NCBI GenBank assembly: GCA_029204225.1
Contig: CM055109.1
Coordinates: 18,987,783-19,047,782, forward strand
DNA length: 60,000 nt
Origin: Diphasiastrum complanatum
Lineage: Eukaryota > Streptophyta > Lycopodiopsida > Lycopodiales > Lycopodiaceae
Direction: 5' to 3'
In this document: in pieces, positions 45,580 through 54,934 of the stretch
Position numbering within the stretch: the first letter of the stretch is position 1
Layout: each line of letters begins with the position of its first letter
The notes under the pieces: model-generated
What the model was told of the DNA's origin: nothing
What the model saw: only the letters and a program-made list of their open reading frames with translations
Database searches by the model: none
Position numbers and translations under genes: made by a program

Positions 45580-46714
45580 ATGACCGTCCCCGACAGGCAG
45601 CAACTACTGGACTCCTACGGGCCGCGGCTCGTGGCGGGGGAGCACACCATTTCGGAGGGCGTTATCAAGTTTTGCACATGGTATCAGAGCTTGTGTTTCA
45701 GGTGATGAAGGAGAAAATCAGATCTATCAATGATTTGGTGAAGATATCAAGTCTAGAGCATGGACTGGTGTATGAGCTCATGGACCGGATTGGACAGTTC
45801 CTGCAGCTGCCCATCTTGCAGCCAGAGAGGTAAGCGAAATTGTTCTTTATCTTTTCAGTGTTTGCTAGTTTATTTTTATGTCGATGTTAAGTTTTTTCCA
45901 AAATTTGCTTTGTCTGCGTGCAGGATGACGGAGCTGAAGTTCATCTAGGAGACGCGGTGGAACTACTTTCACAGGAGTATCCACAGCGTTGCACACATCT
46001 TGCATCTCCTCTTCCTCTCTCCGACACAGATATCAGACAGTGAGCTCGAGGCGGATTGGCTTGAGTACATCTACAGGGTGGGTCCACACATTGGCTTGGA
46101 TCCTATCAGACTCATGGAGGAGTTAGCCTGCATTTCGTTTCGGCATGGGCACGTTCGGTCACACGGCTGCTCAGGATCCAGAGAGGAGGCAGCTCCCCAT
46201 TACCTGGTGGACCATGTTCAGTAGCACCTATCCCTCCATACAGCGTCTTGCACTGCGTGTCCTTTCACAGGTATGTATCTCATCTCATCCTCCCTTGCTG
46301 TATTTCGTTGACGTTCCACCCGTGCACCTGTGCTGAACCATTTCATTGCATGTACCACAGGATTGCGCTGCCTCCGTGTGTGAGCGTAACTGGAGCACAT
46401 GGGCCCTCAGTGAGTCAGCTAGAGCGGTTCGTGTTCTTTAGCACCAACGCACATCTCGCCAGGAGACTGCCGACCATTACGAGCGCATTGCAGGTGATGG
46501 GCTATTCCCCCATAGCATGTTGGTTTACGTCTCACTAAAATGTAGGTTGCCATTTTGATCAAGTTGTTGTCCTGACACGCTCAATTTTGACCTTGCAGAC
46601 GAAGATATCTGAGTTCGAGCACCAGGTTGACTTGCCTACGGACAGCGTCCATCCCATGCCTGCAGATTACTTGGGCACACAGTTGATGGCAGAGAGAGAG
46701 AGGGAGCTTGCTGA

Positions 46715-46771
<57 letters not shown>

Positions 46772-47620
46772 GCTTGAGCACAGAGAGCCTCCTTTGTATG
46801 AGGCAGACGAGCCAGTGTCAGGGGATGAGCATGATGAGGATGACCCCTTCGGGTTGTGTTTGTCAGATCAGAGAGGGATGAGGCAGACCATACAACTATA
46901 GGGCACACGCCACGGGCAGGGGTCACAGGTGCATCACGCAGCAGAGGTGGGGTACATGGCACAGGTTATACCAGGAGACAGGCAGGGCACACGGGGGGGC
47001 CAGTGGCATACCTACCTATGTCGACATGATGGAGGAGACTCTTGATAGAGGGCAGAGTGATTTAGATGCCGGTCCCGCAGCTGTTTGGATGCGTGCAGTA
47101 CACAGTCATGGCCATTACTACGACAGCACACCAGAGGAGGCACCAGATGACTTTGATTGCACAGATTGGGAGGCCATCCAGGGTCTACAGGGTGCACGGG
47201 ATGAGGCACGGGTTGATTCAGGGGATGGTGCACAGGATGATTCAGGGGATGGTGCACAGGACGAGGCCCAAAGCCCCAAACCCTCAGCTTGGGCCCAGCC
47301 TAGCCAGCCAGGTGATTTGCATGGGGGTGACACCGAACAAGAAAGGCAAGGCACAGAAACTGCCAGGGAAGAGAGGACGACCACGCAGGGCTCCAAGTAC
47401 AGCTAGAGGTGCAGGATTACAGCCAGCTGGAGGTGTTGTTGGTTTGGCTTGCTTGGGGGCTGATGCGAAGGCAGATTGGGATGATGCTAGTGAGGAGTCC
47501 TCCTCCTCGGACACACAGCCCATGCCAGTTCCAGACAGGCAGAGATATCGGCTACGAGAGTCAGCTCGAGGCCCTGAGTTGTCTCCGGAGCATTCGTCTG
47601 AGTCAGAGCCAGAGCATTGA
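45580..47620 (+). pseudogene. hAT transposase, copy C, multiply deleted
   Basis: It starts MTVPDRQQLLDSYGPRLVAGE, i.e. just after the BED finger, which is missing. After IKFCT a foreign 70-base segment beginning TGGTATCAGAGC replaces most of the catalytic part. The frame resumes at ELMDRIGQFLQLPILQPER, an intron (GTAAGC to GTGCAG, 45830-45923) and RMTELKF, where Trp is now TAG (45946-45948). A frame change follows at LACISF. The hATC exon (SVCERN..., from about 46363) keeps VSQLERFVFFSTNAHLARRL. The last exon from 46600 has an expanded (GA)n, deletions of the whole Pro-rich part and both full AT-hooks partly removed (KLPGKRGRPRRAPS remains), ending SESEPEH-TGA at 47620. Confidence 0.7.
46723..46766. 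repeat. (GA)n expansion inside the transposase exon of copy C
   Basis: Copies A, B and E have 7-16 bases of GA here, encoding a few (ER) units; copy C has about 44, lengthening an (ER)n run. The same coding microsatellite is thus polymorphic among copies. Confidence 0.85.
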
Positions 47621-48145
47621 TTGTGGCTCTGTTATTTTAGTTTCAGTAGTTTGTCTCTAGCAGACGGTCTACCATTGTACTCAGATCATTTTTCACATTA
47701 TATACAATATTTGGCGTACTTTTTTTGCTGCACATTGTGCGTATGTCGCTCTATACATGTGATGCTGTATTTTCAATTTTATGTCAAATTCTATGTGCGT
47801 GTGTGAATCTTATTTTCAATTAATTTCGATTGAAGTGAATGATAGCTTCACATAAATGCACCTACATAATGAGCACAACAATTACCCCTACACCCCAAAC
47901 GGCATTTCACAAACACATGTATCACATTTGCATTTAAAAAAATACAGAGATTGCATTTCACATGACCAAGCTCGCGTTGCACAAAAAACAACTATGTATT
48001 CATTCTACCGTTGTATCAAGATAACATCACATATCCCGTCCTTTTTGTAAGCAGCTATCTAGTTCTTTGCCGCACCCTAAACTGTCGAAAATTACATAGC
48101 AACAGTCTGCCACATACGGCTGGACCTTATCTATTCTAAACATGC

Positions 48146-48488
48146 CTACTGATCCTCCACCGACTCCTCGCCCTCGTCAGGTGCATTGTTCTGTCACTCT
48201 CGCTCTGCCTCCTGGTTAGTCCGACGTCTGGCCGCCCTTTCCCTGACCATGATGAGCTGCCGCCGTGTGAAGTTCATTCCGATCTGCTCATCCAAATCCA
48301 CCTCAACAGCGGGGGCAGGGGCCACAACGGGGGCGGAGATCTGCAGCTTTGGGTGTCACTCCCGAGTCTGTCGCAACATCTCTGCAATGTCTGCCTCTTG
48401 CTTCCGATGTCTTTCGTTGTGCCTTCGGATATCTTCCTAGCTTCCTCTTGGCTTCTGTCTCGGGCTTCGGTGGTATGCGCTCTGCCAT
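48146..48488 (-). pseudogene. hAT-element ORF2, copy C (2-bp deletion)
   Basis: ATG at 48488-48486; 343 bases to the TAG at 48146-48148, two fewer than in copy A. The two bases (CG) are missing a few codons before codon 22, which here is CGA (Arg), so this copy shows the probable ancestral residue. The core with SRRVKFIP on the complementary reading corresponds to DEQIGMNFTRRQLIMVRER. The acidic DEGEESVEDQ end is kept. Without the deletion the frame would be open. Confidence 0.65.
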
Positions 48489-49223
48489 CTCGATCGACCT
48501 TCTCCTCACAGCACCCTGGTCCTCGAACACCCTCTCACAGCACCCTGGCTCTCAAACAGCCTCCGCAGCCTGTCACCGGCTCTCGCTTGCTCTCTCATTG
48601 TCTATCACTAGCTCTCTCACAGCCTCTAAAAATGCCGATGACAATGGCCTTCTGAGTGCTTATTTATCCCCACAGCCTGATCGGCCATGTGAATCCCCAT
48701 CATCCCTCCATGTGCCTGTGTACCCTAAACCCATATGATGCTCCCCCTTGTGTTGCTCTCCCATTGGCCCCATGGTCTGCTCACCCACAGTGCCCATGTG
48801 TTGTTGCGCCAGTCCCCTGCACCATGTATTGTACCCTCTTTTTTTACACCCAGAACCCCTTTTTTTTCCATTTTTTTGACCTGTTTTGGTAGGTAATAGT
48901 CAAAAATTAAATATTAAAAATATTAAAAGAAAAAATATAAAAAAGGGTACCGCCCTGGTACTGCGGATCCCAGGGCGGTACCGTACCGGCGGTACCAGTG
49001 ATAACGGCAGTACTATAATGGTGGTACCGCGGTTATGGTGCCGCCCTCAGACCAGTGGTACCAGGGCAGCACAACAAAAATAATATTTTTTATTATTATT
49101 ATTTTTTTAATAGAAAACCCTTTTCGCAAGCTAATACAGGGTAAAAAATTCATGAAAAAAAAGGGTTAGGGTTTAGAAGAAAGATGTTACTGTACAGGGG
49201 ACTGTACAGGGGGATTGTACTGG

Positions 49224-49495
49224 GGGCACTATGGGAGAGCAGACCTTGTGGTTAATGGGAGTGTAGCATGTGGGGGGGCTGCAAATCCGGACAGGTACAC
49301 CGTCACATGGGCACTGTGGGGGAGCAGACCACGGACCCAATTTGAGTGCAGCATGTGGGGGAGCCGCAAATCCGGACAGGTACACCGTCCCATGGGCACT
49401 GTGCGGGAGCAGACCACGGACCCAATCGGAGTGTAGCATGTGGGGTAGCAGCAAATCCAGACAGGTTCACCGTCACATGGGCACTGTGGAGGAGC
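49224..49495 (+). repeat. Subterminal tandem repeats of copy D (exact 85-bp period)
   Basis: GGGCACT starts at 49224, 49309, 49394 and 49479, each with GGAGCAGACC and a GGACAGGTACACCGTCACATG-like segment. There is one more unit than in copy B. The array ends abruptly at the fusion to the transposase exon near 49498. Confidence 0.9.
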
Positions 49496-49497
49496 AA

Positions 49498-50041
49498 AGC
49501 CCATGAGAAAGTCGTAAACTGGGGGAGTGCGAGCAACAGTAGGTGGTGGTGGAACCGCAGTGGCAACTGGCGGACGCGATGGGACGGGATCCACCGGGAT
49601 GGGTGCAAATGGGGGTGCGTGAGGCGGAACTGTCTGAGGGGGATGAGGGGCAAAGGGACTGGACGAGGAAGCACTCCCTCTCCTCGTGCGTGCCAGCCAA
49701 GCAGGCAGCAACTCGGGGTCAACCACGTAAGGAGCGGTGCAAAACCGAAGAACACCCTCCGAAATGGTGTTCTCCCCTGCCACAAGACGTGGCCCGTAAG
49801 TATCCAGAAGTCGCTGCCTGACGGGAACAGACATGCTGGCACAGGGGGCAGCATTCAGTATGCCACCATCTTTGGTGCGTGCGCCGAGTAGGTGGCCTTT
49901 AAGGCGAGTGAGGGTGGCAACGAACTCGGCCAGGCAATATCGACAGCGCACGATCTTTGCACCGGACTTGTTGGACTTGTCGGGAACCCGCCTGACAATG
50001 TCCACCTCGTCCCACAGATCTGCAAGGTAGGAATGCACCAT
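49498..50041 (-). pseudogene. BED zinc-finger exon of the hAT transposase, copy D
   Basis: From ATG 50041 the frame is open: MVHSYLADLWDEVDIVRRVP, the BED core CRYCLAEF with KGHLLG further on, RQRLLDTYGPRLVAGE and a Pro-rich linker to VYDFLMG, where it meets the subterminal repeat array (reverse strand) at about 49498. Everything from the catalytic domain to ORF2 is deleted. The frame stays open across the join to 49229, so a hybrid BED-repeat protein of 270 codons is encoded. The finger and its linker are intact, so it could still bind element ends and compete with a full transposase. That is inference. Confidence 0.7.
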
Positions 50042-50413
50042 CTCTGTAGAAGGAACTGGGGAAAGAAGGCAGAGATCTTTGTGAGTGCGATAGGAGTCGG
50101 AAGGCTTGAAAAAACCACAACAAAGGCCGAAATAGCAATAGCAGGGGCGGACGCGATCAGTGCAACGCGAAGACAGTATGATGGCGAGTAGTGGGAATAC
50201 AACAGAGAGGGCAGGGAGGGCGCGGACAGCAGGGTGATGGGCAGGGAGAGAGATGAAGCGAGGGGGGGGGGATTAGGTTAAAAACATATATATTAATATA
50301 TTAAATACTAAAAAATATTACATATTAAAAAATAATAAATATTGTGGTACCGCGGATCAGTATGGATCTGCGGTACCACAGTGGATCCGCGGATCCCGGT
50401 ACCACTGGATCTA

Positions 50414-50451
<38 letters not shown>
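50414..50451. repeat. (TA)n tract between hAT copies D and E
   Basis: TGA(TA)n of about 35 bases, ending TTT before the TAGTGTCC start of copy E. Confidence 0.9.
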
Positions 50452-50452
<1 letters not shown>

Positions 50453-53400
50453 AGTGTCCTCTGGTACCGCTGGTATGGTACCGCTAGTACCATATCAGTG
50501 GTACCGCTGGTACCGTACCCACCTGGGATCCCATTTCTAATATATATATATATTTTTTTAATATTTTTCATATTTAATTTTTGCCAGTTGTGAAATGTCG
50601 TTTGCGGTGTAGGGGTAACTGTTGTACTCATTATGTAGGTGCATTTATGTGAAGCTATCATTCACTTCAATCGAAATTAGTTGAAAATAAGATTCACACA
50701 CGCACATAGAATTTGACATAAAATTGAAAATACAGCATCACATGTACAGAACGACATGCTCTGCCACTGGAGGAGTAGGTGGAGGAGCCACTGTGGATGT
50801 GGGCGCTGCAAGAAAAACCCTGGGCACAGATGGTGGCCTGCTAAGGAGACCTGGTGCTGCAGAAGTGGACGGCGATGGAGGGGCTGCAGGCCTGAATGGC
50901 ATCGGTGGCACTGGAGGAGCTGTGCGGCGCACATATACCCTCTGAGGAGCTGGAGGAACTGTAGAGACCTCGTGCGGCTGCTCTGGCTGGGACTCTGTGT
51001 ATGGCATGCTGGCAAGAGATGAAGGGGGTGCCCTGACACTCGGCATCTGGTGAGCCTCTGAATCCAATGTGGCAATCAGATCGTCCAGCTGGCCATCTGA
51101 ATACAAATGCTCGGGGCTCTGGGCCTCTTCCTGTGCACGATCCCCTGAATCATCCTGTGCACCATCCCCTGAATCAACCGCCTCATCCCGTGCCTCATCA
51201 TGTGCACCCTGTAGACCCTGCATGGCCTCCCAATCTGTGCAATCAAAGTCATCTGCTGCCTCCTCTGGTGTGTTGTCGTAGTAACGGCCATGACTCTGTA
51301 CTGCACGCATCTAAACAGTTGCGGGACCGCCATCTAAATCACTCTGCCCTCAATCACGAGCATCCTCCATCATGTCGACATAGGTAGGTATGCCACTGGC
51401 CCCCCCGTGTGCCCTGCCTGTCTCCCGGTATAACCTGTGCCATGTGCCCCAACTCTGCCGCGTGATGCACCTGTGACCCCTGCCCGTGGCGTGTGCCCTA
51501 CACCTGTATGGTCTGCCTCATCCCTCTCTGATCTGGCAAACACAACCCGAATGGGCTCATCCTCATCATGCTCATCCTCTGACACTGGCTCGTCTGCCTC
51601 ATACAAAGGAGGCTCTTTGTGCTCAAGCCCAAGCTCTCTCTCTCTCTCTCTCATCTCAGCAAGCTCCCTCTCTCTCTCTGCCATCAACTGTGTGCCCAAG
51701 TCATCTGCAGGCATGGGATGGACGTTGTCCGTAGGCAAGTCAACCTGGCGCTCCAAATCAGATATCTTCGTCTGCAAGGTCAAAATTGAGCGTGTCAGGA
51801 CAGCAACTTGATCAAAAATTGAAACCTACATTTTAGTGAGACGTAATCCAACATGCTATGGGAGAATAGCCCATCACCTGCAATGCGCTCGTAATGGTCG
51901 GCAGTCTCCTCGTGTGAACGAGGGCCCATGTGCTCCAATTACGCTCACACACGGAGGCAGCGCAATCCTGTGGTACGTGCAATGAAATGGTTCATCACAG
52001 GTGCACGGGTGGAACGTCAATGAAACATAGCAAGGGAGGATGAGATGAGATACATACCTGTGAAAGGACACGCAGTGCAAGACGCTGTATGGAGGGATAG
52101 GTGCTGCCGAACATGGTCCACCAGATAATGGGGAGCTGCCTCCTCTCTGGATCCTGAGCAGCCGGGTGACCGAACGTGCCCATGCCGAAACGAAATGCAG
52201 CTAACTCCTCCGTGAGTCTGATAGGATCCAAGCCAATGTGTGGACCCACCCTGTAGATGTACTCAAGCCAATCCGCCTCGAGCTCACTGTCTGATATCTG
52301 TGTCGGAGAGAGGAAGAGGGGATGCAAGATGTGTGCAACGCTGTGGATACTCCTGTGAAAGTAGTTCCACCGCGTCTCCCAAATGAACCTCAGCTCCGTC
52401 ATCCTGCACGAAGTCGAAGCAAATTTTGCAAAAAACTTAACATCGACAAAAAAGCAAACTAGCAAGCACTGAGAAGATAAAGAACAATTTCAACATTGTA
52501 CCGCTTACCTCTCTGGCTGCAAGATGGGCAGCTGCAGGAACTGTCCGATCCGGTCCATGAGCTCATACACTAGTCCAAGTGTGGACCCCCCGCTGTCAGC
52601 CATGAGGAGCACAATGTAGAGTGGTCGAAGCAGTCCTGACAATGTCTGTGCATCCCTCCAGAACTGGTCTCCCCTCACCGTGGATGCACCTGATCAGACG
52701 GTCGATGACCACCAGGTCAAATGCAAAGCGTGTAGGGGCTGGCTTACGGAGGTCCAAATGGCTGAACACCCGGAACATGGCAAGAACGCGCCTCTTCCTG
52801 GTGACAGAAGTCACCAGGAAGAGGGCCTCGCGGACGATGGCTCTAACCCACGGAAGTGCACCTATGTCCCCCATCAAAAGGTCTATGTCATGCGCCGCAC
52901 AGGGGGTATGGACGATGTGAGGGAACTCGGCCTCTAGCAGGACACCCATCTGAACACAGTTGGTGGCATTGTCCGTCACCACCGTAACGACATGCTGGGG
53001 GCCTATGGACAGGATGGAAGACCTAATGACGTCGTACACGAAATCTGCAGATATGACTCTCCCCCCTCTACTGCAATCCACGGCTCTCAAAAACTGTGTA
53101 CCCATGCAGCTGGAGACCAAGATGTTGAGGATTGGCCTCCTCCTGACAACACTCCAGCCATCGGACATGATGCTGCATCCATATGTGGCCAAGTGGCGGC
53201 GTAGAGGCTCCATCTCTCTAGACAAGGACTCGACCCTATCTCTCAGCATGTGTGTACGGACAACCTCTGAACTAGGGACTCTCCAGCTAGGGCTGACAAA
53301 TTGTGCAAGGCGGAATGCCCTTCTGAAGGGCTCAGAATCGGTGATGGCAAAAGGTAGGTTCAGCTCGTGAATCAAACTGGCCACAGCCTGTGTGGCCTCT

Positions 53401-53680
53401 CTGTCCATGTGCGGCTGATGCGCGCCGCGAATGGTCTGCTGCACAAGGGCTCTACCTGGTGGGCGACGGGTGGTGGACCTCCAGCATGGTGCACCAACCG
53501 TGACGGGAATGGACGATGACGCGACAGGCTGGGCACTAGTGGATGCATCGGCTGTAGACGTGGAATGGGGAGAGTGGGATGCACTGGCAGGGATGGCTGC
53601 AGCAGCATAAGTGGGGTGCACTGGTGGAGGGGCAAGATCTGGCACGTCCTCGAAGGCCTCGTCATCGTAAACTGGGGGCG
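50452..53680 (-). mobile_element. hAT copy E: ORF2-less, cut by a gypsy insertion
   Basis: The left terminus TAGTGTCCTCTGGTACCGC matches copy A's end. At about 50585 the terminal sequence passes directly into the transposase 3' flank, so ORF2 and the subterminal repeats are deleted. The transposase (minus) continues to 53680, where the gypsy 5' LTR begins. The BED exon and the other terminus should lie beyond the gypsy element, outside the window. Confidence 0.75.
50738..53680 (-). pseudogene. hAT transposase, copy E, best-preserved catalytic region
   Basis: Exons on the minus strand: 53680-52690 open and collinear, with the DUF659/RNase H-like core. It includes YGCSIMSDGWSVVRRRPIL (first Asp), VVTVVTDNATNCVQMG (second Asp), HTPCAAHDIDLLMGDIG (CxxH and helix) and RKRRVLAMFRVFSHLDLRK. 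A 5' Pro/Ser linker precedes it. A deletion near 52683 removes the DLWRAITFQHTEDG segment. Then ILQPER, GTAAGC, MTELRFIWETRWNYFHRSIH, TYPSIQRLALRVLSQ, hATC start (ASVCERNWST, about 51950) and a partly deleted hATC. The last exon (51780-50738) keeps the acidic and Pro-rich part but is deleted before the AT-hooks. The gypsy LTR interrupts codons upstream of 53680. Confidence 0.75.
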
Positions 53681-54038
53681 TGTTACGAGCTCGTAACCAG
53701 TGCCGAACCCTAGAGAACACAGATAGGTCAGATACCACAGTCAGGGTCGTGTCCAATGTACATGACCAACAGGGCAAGACAGTGTGAGTAGTGTGCCCCA
53801 GCACGGTCCATAGCCATGGCGGGCCTAACACAACCTAGGGACCCTGTCAGCAGGATAGGGCTCCCAGTTGGGTCCCGACGTGCAGTCGGCCACGTCAGTG
53901 ACACGTGGCCGACATTTGGCAGTAGCATGCTACCAGTCCTCACACTGGGCTAGGAGGGGCTTACTCTATATCAGGGAGTAGGCAAGGTTGGGTGGATCAG
54001 TTAGTGTTTGCCCTACTGTGGTGTTAGGATCTATTACA
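53681..54038 (+). repeat. 5' LTR of the young Ty3/gypsy element
   Basis: 358 bases, TGTTACGAGC...TTACA. Compared over its first 267 bases with the 3' LTR it has three differences, all transitions. A TATA-like CTCTATATCAG lies at about 53964. U3 carries an 11-bp-arm hairpin with G-box motifs (listed separately). Confidence 0.9.
53885..53913. promoter_or_regulatory. LTR hairpin with G-box/ABRE-like motifs
   Basis: GTCGGCCACGT and ACGTGGCCGAC are perfect 11-bp arms around a 7-base loop. The arms contain CCACGT and the right side ACACGTGGC, the form bound by plant bZIP factors (G-box/ABRE). It lies about 50 bases upstream of the TATA-like box and is identical in the 3' LTR. Confidence 0.65.
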
Positions 54039-54039
54039 C

Positions 54040-54052
54040 TGGTATCAGAGCC
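54040..54052 (+). other. Gypsy primer-binding site
   Basis: TGGTATCAGAGCC one or two bases after the LTR end; complementary to initiator tRNA-Met. This fixes the 5' LTR boundary. Confidence 0.85.
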
Positions 54053-54934
54053 ATCTTCATCCTAGGGAGTTTAGGAGCAACAGTAGAGAAAGCTATCAGA
54101 AGATAGGAAATGTTTCTCAGTTTCTCAGAAAGTAGAGGAGCAAGGCCAGCGCTGTAGGAACAGTCTCCTACTGAGGAAATCTTGGTGGATTTACTTGCTT
54201 TTCTGACAGAATCCGAACCAGAATTCAGGGGTAGTTCCATCGCTGCAAAATCAGATAGTAACTTCTGATTTTTGAGTGTAAAGCACTGTAATCTGAGCGG
54301 AAATTCAAGAGGAAAGCAAGTACAGATCCAGCGCTGATAATATCTTCTGAAATCCTAAGTTTTGGAATCCGTTTGAGGCCCTTTAGTCTGATTTTCAGTA
54401 GCCACAGATCTGAAAGACAGATAGCGAGGGTAGTAAGTCAACAAAATTAGGATTGTAGATGATTTTTAGGCCATAAATCTGGACTTGGTGGGCCCATAGA
54501 ACTGTTGGCCAGTCAGCGAGGGTCTACAATGAATCAAATTCAGTTTTTTGCCTACAGTTTAAGCTTGGAATTTGATTTTTCAGAGCAGGCAGTTCAGCGA
54601 GCAGAGGCCTTCACAAATTCGGATTTGGTACATCTGTTTTTTGACTCCAATCTGGGAAAATTTGATCTACCCGAGTGTTAACCTGACACCGAGGGTAGGA
54701 TCAGGGGAAATCAGAGATTTGCTTGCATCTTGGCATCCTGGTTCCTGATTTTTCCGGACAGAAGGTCTGAAAGCAGTTGAAGAAGAGCTGAAAGGGTTCC
54801 TCTTCATTCTTTCTTTGGAAGTACAGTCCTCAGAACCAGCTAAGTCATCTTTCCTTTCCCTTGTACAGTTGTAAATTAGTCTTTTAGACTTTTTTTCCTT
54901 CAGAAGTTAAGGTAGCTCTCTTTCAGTTCCGAAG
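54053..54934 (+). other. Gypsy untranslated leader
   Basis: Non-coding, with short similar segments containing GCGAGGGT (54425, 54518) and CAGATAG motifs. It leads to ATG 54935. No function is assigned beyond leader/packaging sequence. Confidence 0.6.

Larger units (their letters stand above)
45492..50413. mobile_element. Inverted hAT dimer C|D with transposase-side termini at both ends
   Basis: The left end TAGGTCCCGCGGTACTAGG and the right end (read inward) TAGATCCAGTGGTACCGGG are both of the type found beside the transposase start in copy B. Copy C (45492 to about 49011) carries transposase (plus) then ORF2 (minus). Copy D (about 49011-50413) carries subterminal repeats (plus) then the BED exon (minus). 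At about 49011 the two ORF2-side ends are joined and both have lost their last 20-35 bases relative to A and B. Both outer ends lie in (TA)n. The whole could be mobilised as one unit. Confidence 0.7.

Noticed and set aside
45679-45690. TGGTATCAGAGC as the primer site of a retrotransposon at 45.7 kb
   Set aside because: No LTR before it and no gag-pol after the first 13 codons; it sits inside the hAT copy C deletion and is better explained as filler DNA.
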